The notes below the pieces were generated by a model, which was not told where the DNA came from, made no database searches, and saw only the letters and a list, made by a program, of their open reading frames with translations. A stretch of DNA of 17,775 bases from Paludibacteraceae bacterium (GTDB lineage Bacteria; Bacteroidota; Bacteroidia; Bacteroidales; Paludibacteraceae), in NCBI GenBank assembly GCA_016292775.1, contig JAEDFN010000036.1, positions 1-17,775 on the forward strand. Reading direction: 5' to 3'. Positions 7,181 through 15,369 of this stretch are shown in pieces. The number at the start of each line of letters is the position of its first letter. The stretch's first letter is position 1. A program made the translations under genes and the position numbers.

Positions 7181-8269
7181 ATGAATAACACAATACAAAA
7201 AGTATTATCATACCCTGTATCATTGATATATCAAATAGCGACACAACTTCGCAACAAGTTGTACGACTTGAATATCATCAAAAACAGTTATGCCGATATA
7301 CCCACAATATCGATAGGCAATATTACTGTAGGAGGTACGGGTAAAACGCCACACGCCGAATATATTATATCTTTATTGAAAGATAAATACAAGTTGGCGT
7401 ATTTGAGTCGCGGATATAAACGTAAAAGCATAGGATATCAAGAATCCGGAAAGCAATGCTCTGCCACGACCTTGGGAGATGAAGCATTTCAAGTACACAA
7501 AAAATTTCCGGAGATAACCATTGCCGTTGATACCGACAGATTCAGAGCAATATCACACTTATCGGCAAAAGATCCGAAGCCGGACATTATTGTGCTTGAC
7601 GACTGCTACCAATATCGAAAACTACACCCGGATATCAACATCTTACTTATTGATTATAATCGACTTACATATCTCGACAACTACCTACCCTACGGAGAAC
7701 TCAGAGAATCGAAGCACAATACCGACAGGGCAAATATCGTAATAATAACTAAATGTCCGAAAAGCATCAATCCGGCAGACAAACTATCTATCAGAACACA
7801 ACTAGGTCTGCTTGCCTATCAATCGTTATACTTTACCTGCATCAATTATCGCAAGCCTAAAGGTGTATTCACGGGGCAAACCTTGGATATAACGCCGGAC
7901 ATGGAGTTGATAGTAGTGAGCGGAATATCACAACCGCAACATTTATACAACTACCTTCGCGAGCAATGCCATACGATAAATACCATCACGTATGAAGACC
8001 ATCACACCTACACCCAACAAGATATAAAAAAGATAAACGGTATATTCGAAAAGATGGAGGATGGGAAAAGAGCCATCATAATAACTGAAAAAGATTTGTC
8101 GAAAATTGAGCAATTAAACATGCCGGAAAACATGAAAAACAATCTTTATAGCATAGGAATAGAGGTAGACTTTATGTTTAATGACAAGGACAATTTTGAC
8201 AAAAAAATAGACTTTTTATCGGGTATAATAACCTCATCGAAGCGATTCAACACAATCAATATTATGTAA
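7181..8269 (+). CDS. lpxK: Tetraacyldisaccharide 4'-kinase LpxK
   Basis: LpxK phosphorylates the 4' position of the lipid A disaccharide at the inner membrane. The 362-residue length fits Bacteroidota LpxK. An N-terminal hydrophobic/amphipathic segment (about 8-24, YPVSLIYQIATQLRNKLYD) would hold it at the membrane. The P-loop GNITVGGTGKTP spans about 46-57, followed by LSRGY (75-79) and LGDEAF with Asp100. The family block usually read as DDxFQHR appears here as DDCYQYR (140-146), so the histidine is replaced by Tyr145. PYGELRES and EDHHTYT are the other expected blocks. It is last in a tight group with the HD and nuclease genes, and a 221-base gap separates it from mutA. Confidence 0.93.
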   Translation: MNNTIQKVLSYPVSLIYQIATQLRNKLYDLNIIKNSYADIPTISIGNITVGGTGKTPHAEYIISLLKDKYKLAYLSRGYKRKSIGYQESGKQCSATTLGDEAFQVHKKFPEITIAVDTDRFRAISHLSAKDPKPDIIVLDDCYQYRKLHPDINILLIDYNRLTYLDNYLPYGELRESKHNTDRANIVIITKCPKSINPADKLSIRTQLGLLAYQSLYFTCINYRKPKGVFTGQTLDITPDMELIVVSGISQPQHLYNYLREQCHTINTITYEDHHTYTQQDIKKINGIFEKMEDGKRAIIITEKDLSKIEQLNMPENMKNNLYSIGIEVDFMFNDKDNFDKKIDFLSGIITSSKRFNTINIM

Positions 8270-8393
8270 ATTAAAAGCGGATAAAAGGAATTTATAACAA
8301 TTTCAAACGATAAAGAGCACAAAAATAGTTTATTAAAACAAAAACACAGATAAAAATAACACGAATAAACGAAAATATTTTAGAAAAAATTCC

Positions 8394-8423
8394 TTTATAT
8401 AAGAAATAAAAATTGTAACTTTG
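8394..8423 (+). promoter_or_regulatory. mutAB promoter
   Basis: TAACTTTG (8416-8423) is a full match to TAnnTTTG and is followed by CAG. A TTTA (8394-8397) lies 18 bases upstream as an imperfect -33 box. The predicted start near 8429 leaves a leader of about 60 bases before mutA. The 221-base gap contains no recognisable cobalamin riboswitch, although the enzyme needs adenosylcobalamin. Confidence 0.65.
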
Positions 8424-8490
8424 CAGTATTAAACAATTGAAACGAATAGAATATAAATAATTAACAATTAACGAATAACAAAAATTACTT

Positions 8491-10353
8491 ATGGCAGAAA
8501 AGAAATTAAATCTCTTGGCAGATTTTCCGGCCGTAACCACAGAAGAGTGGATGGCAAAAATCAATGCCGACCTCAAAGGAGCTGACTTCAACAAAAAGCT
8601 CGTTTGGAAAACGAACGAAGGGTTTAATGTAATGCCCTTCTACCGTTTGGAAGATGTAGCCGCATTAAAAACATTGGATTCAGCACCAGGTGAATATCCA
8701 TATGTACGTGGCACAAAAACCGACAATAATTGGTATGTACGCCAAAACATTGACGCATGCTGTGCAAAACAAGCAAATGAGAAAGCCCTTGACGTATTGA
8801 ACAAAGGCATCGACTCATTAGGTTTTAAATTAAACAAAAAAGAGTTAAGTGCAGAATACATTGCTACATTATTGAACGGCATTTGTCCTGAATGTGTAGA
8901 GCTCAACTTTACAGTATGTATTCGTTGCTGCGAGAAATTAGTGTCTTTACTTGCCGATTATTTCAAATCAAAAGGTATTGACACCGCCAATCTCAAAGGA
9001 TCTATCAACTGCGACCCTATCAACAGAATGCTTTTAAAAGGCAAAAAATTGAGTCGTGAAGAGGTACAAGAGATAGTAGTAGCAGTAGCAAAAGCAAAAG
9101 CATTACTTCCAAAATATCGCGTTATAGGTGTTAACTCAATCAGTTTGAACAACTGTGGAGCATATTGCTCACAAGAGTTAGGATATGCCCTTGCATGGGG
9201 AACAGAATATATGACAATGCTCACAGAGGGTGGATTAAGCGCAGACGATGCAGCAAAAGCCATCAAATTCAACATGGGTGTAGGCGGTAACTATTTCATG
9301 GAGATAGCAAAATTCCGTGCAGCACGTATGTTATGGGCAATGATTGTAAAACAATTCGAGCCAAAATGCGACTGCTCTGCAAAAATGAGAGTACACGCCG
9401 AGACATCTATCTTCAACAAAACAATTTTTGATGCACACGTAAACTTACTTCGTACACAAACAGAAGCAATGAGTGCAACAATAGCCGGCGTAGATTCACT
9501 CACTGTCAATCCTTTTGACATCACATACAAAGAGAGTGATGATTTCTCAGAGAGAATTGCACGTAACCAACAATTGTTATTGAAAGAAGAGTCACACTTC
9601 GACAAAGTAACCGACCCTTCAGCAGGTTCATATTACATAGAGAACCTCACACACAGCATAGCAGATCAAGCATGGAAACTCTTCCTTGACATTCAAAACA
9701 ACGGAGGTTTCTTTGCAGCAGTAGAGAGCGGAAAAGTACAAGAAGATATGAAAGCAACATCAGCAAAACGCTTGAAAGATGTATCATCTCGCAAAGAGAT
9801 ACTTCTTGGAACTAACCAATATCCAAACTTCACAGAGAAAGCAGCAGACAAGATTACCAAAGAATCATGTGGATGCAAATGTGGATGCGAAGAGGCAGAG
9901 ACAGGCCTTGAGTCATTACCACACGTACGCGCAGCACAAGAGTTTGAAGCACTTCGTTTACAAACAGAACGTGCAGCTCACCGTCCAAAAGCATTCATGC
10001 TTACAATAGGTAACCTTGCAATGCGCCTTGCTCGTGCACAATTCTCATGCAACTTCTTTGCATGTGCAGGTTACGAAGTAGTAGACAACCTTGGTTTTGA
10101 AACAGTAGAAGCAGGTGTAGAAGCAGCACAAAAAGCAGGAGCCGACATTATAGTACTCTGCTCAAGCGATGACGAATATGCAGAACTTGCACCGGCAGCA
10201 TACAAAGCAATTAACGGCAAACAAATATTTGTAGTAGCAGGAGCTCCGGCATGCATGGATGACCTCAAAGCTGCAGGTATTGAAAACTTTATCCACGTAC
10301 GTGTAAATGTTCTTGACACTCTTAAAGCATTTAACGCACAACTTATCAAATAA
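8491..10353 (+). CDS. mutA: Methylmalonyl-CoA mutase small subunit MutA
   Basis: MutA is the non-catalytic partner of MutB in the heterodimeric methylmalonyl-CoA mutase. At 620 residues it has the usual length, with a TIM-barrel-like part up to about 450 and a C-terminal flavodoxin-like domain after it. The C-terminal domain keeps the fold pattern (RPKAFMLTIGNLAMRLARAQ, FFACAGYEVVDNLGF) but lacks the DxHxxG cobalamin-ligand motif, as expected for the small subunit. The linker between the domains has a striking Cys-Gly cluster, CGCKCGC (460-466). Several other Cys pairs occur earlier (DACCAKQ, CIRCCEK). It starts at the ATG at 8491 after an AT-rich leader and is 59 bases ahead of mutB in the same orientation. 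Confidence 0.95.
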   Translation: MAEKKLNLLADFPAVTTEEWMAKINADLKGADFNKKLVWKTNEGFNVMPFYRLEDVAALKTLDSAPGEYPYVRGTKTDNNWYVRQNIDACCAKQANEKALDVLNKGIDSLGFKLNKKELSAEYIATLLNGICPECVELNFTVCIRCCEKLVSLLADYFKSKGIDTANLKGSINCDPINRMLLKGKKLSREEVQEIVVAVAKAKALLPKYRVIGVNSISLNNCGAYCSQELGYALAWGTEYMTMLTEGGLSADDAAKAIKFNMGVGGNYFMEIAKFRAARMLWAMIVKQFEPKCDCSAKMRVHAETSIFNKTIFDAHVNLLRTQTEAMSATIAGVDSLTVNPFDITYKESDDFSERIARNQQLLLKEESHFDKVTDPSAGSYYIENLTHSIADQAWKLFLDIQNNGGFFAAVESGKVQEDMKATSAKRLKDVSSRKEILLGTNQYPNFTEKAADKITKESCGCKCGCEEAETGLESLPHVRAAQEFEALRLQTERAAHRPKAFMLTIGNLAMRLARAQFSCNFFACAGYEVVDNLGFETVEAGVEAAQKAGADIIVLCSSDDEYAELAPAAYKAINGKQIFVVAGAPACMDDLKAAGIENFIHVRVNVLDTLKAFNAQLIK

Positions 10354-10412
10354 AGTCAACCGGTTATTCACTAACAAAATTAATTAAGTTCAAAACTTTA
10401 AGAGAAACTAAT

Positions 10413-12554
10413 ATGAAACCAAACTTTAACAATATCGATATAAACGATGTAGTTGCATCCAAAGCAACTGTTAACGGTGAGAATTGGTTGACCCCGGAGC
10501 AAATACCGGTAAAACCGATTTACACTAAAGAAGATTTAGAGGGACTTGAGCACCTCAATTATGCATCAGGTATAGCACCATTCTTACGTGGTCCATACTC
10601 AGGCATGTACCCAATGCGTCCTTGGACAATACGTCAATATGCAGGCTTCTCAACAGCAGCAGAGTCAAACGCATTCTATCGTCGTAACCTTGCTTCAGGT
10701 CAAAAAGGACTTTCAGTAGCCTTTGACCTTGCTACACACCGTGGTTATGATGCAGACCATCCACGTGTAGTAGGTGACGTAGGTAAAGCCGGCGTATCTA
10801 TATGCTCATTGGAAGATATGAAAGTGCTCTTTAACGGAATTCCGCTCAACAAAATGTCAGTATCAATGACAATGAACGGTGCCGTGCTTCCTATTATGGC
10901 ATTCTACATCAACGCAGGTCTTGAACAAGGAGCCAAATTGGAAGAAATGGCAGGAACAATTCAAAATGATATCTTGAAAGAATTTATGGTGCGTAACACA
11001 TATATCTATCCACCAAAATTCTCAATGAAGATAATTGCCGACATCTTTGAATACACTTCAAAGAACATGCCTAAATTCAACTCTATCTCTATCTCCGGAT
11101 ACCACATGCAAGAAGCAGGAGCAACAGCAGATATCGAAATGGCATACACATTGGCTGACGGATGGGAATATTTGAAAGCTGGAGTAAACGCAGGTATGGA
11201 TATCGATGCTTTTGCACCACGTTTGTCATTCTTCTGGGCTATCGGTACAAACCACTTTATGGAGATAGCTAAGATGCGTGCAGCACGTATGTTGTGGGCT
11301 AAGATTGTTAAGACATTCAACCCTAAGAACCCTAAATCATTAGCACTCCGTACACACTGTCAAACATCAGGATGGTCACTCACAGAGCAAGACCCATTCA
11401 ACAACGTAGGACGTACATGTATCGAGGCAATGGGAGCAGCACTTGGTCATACTCAATCACTTCATACCAATGCACTTGACGAAGCTATTGCATTGCCAAC
11501 CGACTTCTCTGCTCGTATTGCACGTAACACACAAATCTTCATCCAAGAAGAGACTCAAATATGCCGTGAAATCGACCCATGGGCAGGCTCATTCTACATT
11601 GAGAAACTCACCAACGAACTTGCTGAAAAAGCTTGGGCTCTCATTGAAGAGGTTGAGAAACTTGGAGGTATGGCAGCCGCTATCGAAACAGGTATTCCTA
11701 AGATGCGTATTGAAGAGGCTGCAGCACGCACACAAGCACGTATCGACTCAGGTGTACAAACTATTGTTGGTATCAACAAATATCGTTTGGATCATGAAGA
11801 CCCTATCGACATCCTTGAAGTTGATAACACAGAGGTACGTAAAGACCAAATTGCACGTCTTAATGACCTTAGAGCACACCGTGATGAAGCTGCCGTTAAA
11901 GAGGCACTTGCTAAAATCACCGCTTGCGTTAAAGACTTTAACGAAGGACGCAAATCAGAAGACAACCTTCTTGACCTTGCCGTTAAAGCAGCAGCAGTAC
12001 GTGCAACACTTGGAGAAATTTCAGACGCTTGCGAATGCATCGTAGGCCGTTATAAAGCAACAATTAGAACAATATCAGGAGTGTACAGCGCAGGAACTAA
12101 AAACGACGCAAACTTCCAAGAAGCTTGCAAACTTACAGCAGAATTTGCTAAGAAAGAAGGTCGTCAACCTCGTATCATGATCGCTAAAATGGGTCAAGAC
12201 GGACACGACCGTGGTGCAAAAGTAGTAGCAACAGGTTATGCCGACTGTGGCTTTGACGTAGATATGGGACCATTGTTCCAAACTCCGGAAGAGGCTGCTA
12301 AACAAGCCGTTGAGAACGACGTTCACATCCTTGGCGTTTCTTCTCTTGCTGCAGGTCATAAGACTCTCGTACCTCAAGTAATTGCAGAACTCAAAAAACT
12401 TGGTCGTGAAGATATCATCGTTATCGCCGGTGGTGTTATTCCTGCTCAAGATTATGACTTCCTTTACAAAGCCGGTGTTGCCGCTATCTTTGGCCCTGGT
12501 ACTCCGGTTGCTAAATCAGCTATCGTAATGATGAACATCTTACTTGATAAGTAA
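10413..12554 (+). CDS. mutB: Methylmalonyl-CoA mutase large (catalytic) subunit MutB
   Basis: MutB catalyses the adenosylcobalamin-dependent interconversion of succinyl-CoA and methylmalonyl-CoA, which feeds propionate production or use. The 713-residue protein has the substrate-binding TIM barrel with RQYAGF (Tyr76 matching the catalytic tyrosine) and SGYHMQEAGAT (His231 matching the active-site histidine). The C-terminal cobalamin domain has the lower-ligand motif DGHDRG (Asp596, His598, Gly601), followed by SSLAAGH and the IAGGVIP block. All key residues are therefore present. It follows mutA and ends 18 bases before a strong terminator, so mutAB is a two-gene operon. The G-protein chaperone gene (meaB/argK) and epimerase gene often found nearby are absent from this window. 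Confidence 0.97.
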   Translation: MKPNFNNIDINDVVASKATVNGENWLTPEQIPVKPIYTKEDLEGLEHLNYASGIAPFLRGPYSGMYPMRPWTIRQYAGFSTAAESNAFYRRNLASGQKGLSVAFDLATHRGYDADHPRVVGDVGKAGVSICSLEDMKVLFNGIPLNKMSVSMTMNGAVLPIMAFYINAGLEQGAKLEEMAGTIQNDILKEFMVRNTYIYPPKFSMKIIADIFEYTSKNMPKFNSISISGYHMQEAGATADIEMAYTLADGWEYLKAGVNAGMDIDAFAPRLSFFWAIGTNHFMEIAKMRAARMLWAKIVKTFNPKNPKSLALRTHCQTSGWSLTEQDPFNNVGRTCIEAMGAALGHTQSLHTNALDEAIALPTDFSARIARNTQIFIQEETQICREIDPWAGSFYIEKLTNELAEKAWALIEEVEKLGGMAAAIETGIPKMRIEEAAARTQARIDSGVQTIVGINKYRLDHEDPIDILEVDNTEVRKDQIARLNDLRAHRDEAAVKEALAKITACVKDFNEGRKSEDNLLDLAVKAAAVRATLGEISDACECIVGRYKATIRTISGVYSAGTKNDANFQEACKLTAEFAKKEGRQPRIMIAKMGQDGHDRGAKVVATGYADCGFDVDMGPLFQTPEEAAKQAVENDVHILGVSSLAAGHKTLVPQVIAELKKLGREDIIVIAGGVIPAQDYDFLYKAGVAAIFGPGTPVAKSAIVMMNILLDK

Positions 12555-12572
12555 TTTTAGTCACTTTATATT

Positions 12573-12608
12573 AAAAAAAGGGTATGTCAGTAGACATATC
12601 CTTTTTTT
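12573..12608 (+). terminator. Terminator after mutB
   Basis: A7GGGTATGTC (12573-12588) and GACATATCCT7 (12593-12608) pair along 16 bases with one G-U wobble around an AGTA loop, ending in a T7 tract. It lies 18 bases past the mutB stop. The matching A-tract makes it nearly symmetric, so it may act in both directions. Confidence 0.92.
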
Positions 12609-12619
12609 ATTAAATATTA

Positions 12620-12651
12620 TTTGCTGATTTAAAAAACAATAACTACCTTTG
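12620..12651 (+). promoter_or_regulatory. Consensus promoter of the envelope operon
   Basis: TTTG (12620-12623), a 20-base spacer and TACCTTTG (12644-12651) together form a textbook Bacteroidota primary-sigma promoter. The start would be near 12657, giving a leader under 20 bases before the first ATG at 12675. Confidence 0.82.
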
Positions 12652-12674
12652 CAGAAACCAACATTGATATTATT

Positions 12675-13304
12675 ATGAAAAGATTTTTACTTTTACCATT
12701 ATTATTCTTACTAAGCATTACATTCACAAAAGCTCTTACTACTGAGCAACGTTTAGCCATGAAGCACTCTTTTTCAATAGGATACGGAGAGCAATTTTGG
12801 GACCTTTTCTACACAGGATGTAAAGCACCGTCTGTGGGAGAAACAGTGTCAAGAAAAGATTATTACAACAAAAGGATTACCGGTAATATCTTTGCTGAAT
12901 ATATGTATCAAGCAACAAAAGTGCTATCAGTGGGTATGAATGTAAATTACAACGGATGGACCTCGATGGTGGATGAATACAGCATTCCGGAAGTAGAAGG
13001 GCAAAAACCTAATACTTACAAAAGAGCCATTCATACTATTGGTTTAATACCTACCTTGAATTTCACATATTATAATAAAGAGAATGTAAACTTATATTCC
13101 GGAATAGGTGTAGGAGCCACTATAATCACTGAAAATAACTCGGTGTACGCCCTACCGGCATTCGACTTTTGCCTTTTAGGAGTATCATTCGGAAAAGAAC
13201 ATTGGTTTGGAAATGTGGAAATTGGCGGATTAGTATCAACGCTAATTTTAGTAAACACACTCCCGACAAGATTTCTCAGCGTAGGTTTTGGCTACAGATT
13301 TTAA
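12675..13304 (+). CDS. Outer-membrane beta-barrel protein, unrecognised family
   Basis: The 209-residue product has a signal peptide (MKRFLLLPLLFLLSITFTKA, about 1-20). Alternating strands rich in Tyr, Phe and Gly follow (KHSFSIGYGEQFWDLFYTG, NIFAEYMYQ, LNFTYYNKENVNLYSGIGVGA, NVEIGGLVSTLILVN), and it ends in FLSVGFGYRF. The final aromatic residue and the strand pattern are signs of an outer-membrane barrel of about eight strands. I do not recognise a specific family or function. It is the first gene behind a consensus promoter and is 19 bases ahead of the PNGase F-like lipoprotein gene. The pairing suggests an envelope role shared with that lipoprotein. Confidence 0.72.
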   Translation: MKRFLLLPLLFLLSITFTKALTTEQRLAMKHSFSIGYGEQFWDLFYTGCKAPSVGETVSRKDYYNKRITGNIFAEYMYQATKVLSVGMNVNYNGWTSMVDEYSIPEVEGQKPNTYKRAIHTIGLIPTLNFTYYNKENVNLYSGIGVGATIITENNSVYALPAFDFCLLGVSFGKEHWFGNVEIGGLVSTLILVNTLPTRFLSVGFGYRF

Positions 13305-13323
13305 ACAACTAACTAAATAAAAA

Positions 13324-14448
13324 ATGAAAAAGACTAAACTTTTTATCGCTACATTATTATTATTAACTACTACATTAATGATCGGTTGTGACAATAGAAC
13401 ACCGGAAGAGAAAGCAGAATACTACACTACGGAAAGTGAAATACAACCATGGTATAATTCACATCCCGACAGTGCAAAAACACCGGACTTCAAAGTAAAA
13501 ACCGGCGAAGTAAGATTACATTTTTACGGATGGGGATTGCAAGAAGACAGTTTAATAACAGTAAAATTCCCTGAAAGCACTGACGAATACGAAAGAGCTA
13601 TACTCACATACCGCATGGGAGGATGGAATGAAGGACCTGCTGATTGGGATATGACCACAATGATAATGGTTAAAGACAAAAATACAGGCAAATTCTTTGA
13701 AATAGCACGCGCTTTTACCCCATACGGAGGTTATTTTAATGCGGCATGGGAGAAATTCTATTATATGGATATTACAGAATATCTACCAATGCTTACGGGA
13801 GAAACGGAATTTTACATTTATTACGGTGGATGGGATGCGACATCAAAAAAGGCTCATACCGTACAGCTTACATTTGAATTCTACAAAGGCAAGAAAGGCC
13901 ATAAATGCGTATATTACGAAAAGATTTACGACTCAAGAGAGAGCAGTAATACCGGCTATCGCTCATGGGCATACGGTGTAGACAGCGCTTCAATAGAAGA
14001 TGTTGCTCGCCTTGGAGAACGCACAATTACCGTACCTGATGACGTTAAATACCTGCTTATGAAAGTATCTATTAGCGGACATGGACACGACCAAGGCAAA
14101 TTCCCTGACCGCAGCGGAAGTAAGAAATATGCTAACAATGCCGCAGAATTTGACGAAAACTGGTATACTGTAAAAATCAACGGTAACGTTACTTACAAAG
14201 GTCATATCTTCTACGACAACAGCAACACCTATCGCCAAGCCGGAACATACAAATATAATAGAGCTAATTGGGGTCCGGGACTTCCTTTAAAAGTTGACTA
14301 TCTCACTATCAACAACATTCCTAAAGAGAATAGAGAGATGACTATCGATTTTGATTTAGACAACTTTATATCAAAAGTTAACAGTCTAAGTGGCGAAGGA
14401 CTTGCTCAATACATCATCGAAGTAGATGTATTCGGATTTAGTAAATAA
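13324..14448 (+). CDS. PNGase F-like lipoprotein
   Basis: The 374-residue protein has a lipoprotein signal ending at Cys22 (LMIGC). The rest aligns by eye over most of its length with peptide-N-glycosidase F, a two-domain jelly-roll amidase that removes N-glycans from asparagine. Matching blocks are WDMTTMIMVKDKNTGKFFEI with FTPY, MLTGETEFYIYYGGW, YLLMKVSISGHGH and NRANWGPGLP. Asp109 falls on PNGase F Asp60 and Glu275 on Glu206, the two main catalytic acids. The position of Glu118 is Gly168 here, and the Arg after Asp60 is Met110. The disulfide cysteines of PNGase F are also missing. Family membership looks good; activity and substrate are uncertain and may differ from classical PNGase F. It lies between a barrel-protein gene and a small winged-helix gene in one operon. 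Confidence 0.75.
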   Translation: MKKTKLFIATLLLLTTTLMIGCDNRTPEEKAEYYTTESEIQPWYNSHPDSAKTPDFKVKTGEVRLHFYGWGLQEDSLITVKFPESTDEYERAILTYRMGGWNEGPADWDMTTMIMVKDKNTGKFFEIARAFTPYGGYFNAAWEKFYYMDITEYLPMLTGETEFYIYYGGWDATSKKAHTVQLTFEFYKGKKGHKCVYYEKIYDSRESSNTGYRSWAYGVDSASIEDVARLGERTITVPDDVKYLLMKVSISGHGHDQGKFPDRSGSKKYANNAAEFDENWYTVKINGNVTYKGHIFYDNSNTYRQAGTYKYNRANWGPGLPLKVDYLTINNIPKENREMTIDFDLDNFISKVNSLSGEGLAQYIIEVDVFGFSK

Positions 14449-14480
14449 TGTATTTTATCAACAATAAAACAATAATAATT

Positions 14481-14660
14481 ATGGAAATTACAGAAAAAGT
14501 GCTTAACACACTAAAAGAAGCAGGAGAACCACTCAACGCAGGTAAAATTGCAGAAATCAGTGGATTGGATAGAAAGGAAGTAGATAAAGCCATGAAAACA
14601 CTGAAAGAAAACGGCTCTATCGTTTCTCCAAAAAGATGCTACTGGGAACCGGCTAAATGA
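14481..14660 (+). CDS. Small winged-helix DNA-binding protein
   Basis: The 59-residue product is a single winged-helix domain. Helix 1 is EITEKVLNTLKEAGE, PLNAGKIAEISG and LDRKEVDKAMKTLKENG form the helix-turn-helix, and the wing ends in SPKRCYWEPAK. Similar tiny stand-alone winged-helix proteins are, as far as I recall, widespread in Bacteroidales and have no firmly known role. I chose the ATG at 14481 because the domain starts there. An in-frame ATG at 14448 overlaps the previous stop by one base and would add an AT-rich, poorly conserved-looking stretch. It lies 32 bases after the PNGase F-like gene and 18 bases before the second barrel gene. It might regulate this operon, but that is inferred from position only. 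Confidence 0.78.
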   Translation: MEITEKVLNTLKEAGEPLNAGKIAEISGLDRKEVDKAMKTLKENGSIVSPKRCYWEPAK

Positions 14661-14678
14661 TATAAAATATAAATAAAT

Positions 14679-15215
14679 ATGAAGAAAAATTTATTAATTA
14701 TTTTGTTTTCATTCCTAGCTACCACATTCTGTTTCGCACAAAAGAATGAATTAGGAGTTGTTGTAGGCAGTTATAACGGCCTTAGTTACAAGCGCGTAGT
14801 AAACGATAAGTTTGCCACACTCACAGAAGTGGGTTTTGGATTACAAGCTACTAAATTCTCGGATCACTACAATGGGGGAGGACTAAATATCTCGGTACAC
14901 GGGAATATTGATTTATGGGATGTGCATATAAACCAAAACTTTCTCTTCAACTACGAGATAAGCAACAATTTATTCCTTTATGCTGGAGGTGGTGTAACAA
15001 TAGGATATGCCCAAGAATTCAACTACAACGAAGGATTCGCAAAAACCGGTATAAACGCAATAGTTGGATTGGAATACAGACTGCCAACTGTACCACTTGG
15101 CATTGCCTTTGACTTCCGCCCCGGCTACGCCAACTTAACGTCGTCGTCCGAACGAGATGTCAATGTTTCGATTTTTGATTGGAAATTGGCATTAGCATTA
15201 AGATATTGCTTCTAA
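14679..15215 (+). CDS. Outer-membrane beta-barrel protein, small
   Basis: The 178-residue protein has a clear signal peptide with cleavage likely after CFAQ (about residue 21). Short amphipathic strands follow: ELGVVVGSYNGLSYKRV, TLTEVGFGLQATKF, LNISVHGNIDLWD, LFLYAGGGVTIGYA, GINAIVGLEYRL and IAFDFRPGYANL. It ends in KLALALRYCF. The terminal Phe and strand spacing fit an eight-stranded outer-membrane barrel of the OmpA/OmpW-like size class. I do not assign a function. It closes the four-gene unit, 25 bases before a strong terminator. It is not obviously a duplicate of the larger barrel protein at the start of the operon. Confidence 0.75.
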   Translation: MKKNLLIILFSFLATTFCFAQKNELGVVVGSYNGLSYKRVVNDKFATLTEVGFGLQATKFSDHYNGGGLNISVHGNIDLWDVHINQNFLFNYEISNNLFLYAGGGVTIGYAQEFNYNEGFAKTGINAIVGLEYRLPTVPLGIAFDFRPGYANLTSSSERDVNVSIFDWKLALALRYCF

Positions 15216-15240
15216 AAGAAAAAAACACTCTAAAAAACAG

Positions 15241-15275
15241 GAGCCTTGAAAGTAAAAACTTTTAAGGCTCTTTTT
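15241..15275 (+). terminator. Terminator after the envelope operon
   Basis: GAGCCTTGAAAG (15241-15252) pairs with CTTTTAAGGCTC (15259-15270) along 12 bases with one G-U, and TTTTTATTTC follows. It lies 25 bases past the stop of the second barrel gene and closes the unit that starts at the 12620 promoter. Confidence 0.92.
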
Positions 15276-15321
15276 ATTTCATACATTATATCGTAGGTTT
15301 CATACAATACCAATATAAAAA

Positions 15322-15353
15322 TTTTTTTTGATGGTAAAAAAGCAGTAATTTTG
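15322..15353 (+). promoter_or_regulatory. Promoter of the LytTR-membrane protein pair
   Basis: TAATTTTG (15346-15353) matches TAnnTTTG and is followed by CAG. A T8G run (15322-15330) lies upstream. Its TTTG (15327-15330) is only 15 bases away, while its TTTT (15322-15325) is at a normal 20-base spacing, so the -33 box is imperfect. The start would be near 15360, leaving a leader of about ten bases before the ATG at 15370. Confidence 0.65.
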
Positions 15354-15369
15354 CAGTGAGAAAAAGATT

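Noticed and set aside
8284..8396. Inverted repeat AAAGGAATTT (8284-8293) / AAATTCCTTT (8387-8396)
   Set aside because: The arms are only ten AT-rich bases separated by 93 bases, with no terminator shape; this is expected by chance in such a region.
8270..8490. Possible cobalamin riboswitch before the B12-dependent mutase genes
   Set aside because: No B12-box-like core or long structured leader is seen. The gap is AT-rich, and the promoter leaves a leader of only about 60 bases.
11443..12045. 200-codon open frame on the plus strand inside mutB
   Set aside because: It is a shadow in another frame of mutB, Lys/Leu/Thr-rich and low in complexity. The mutB frame is intact and conserved.
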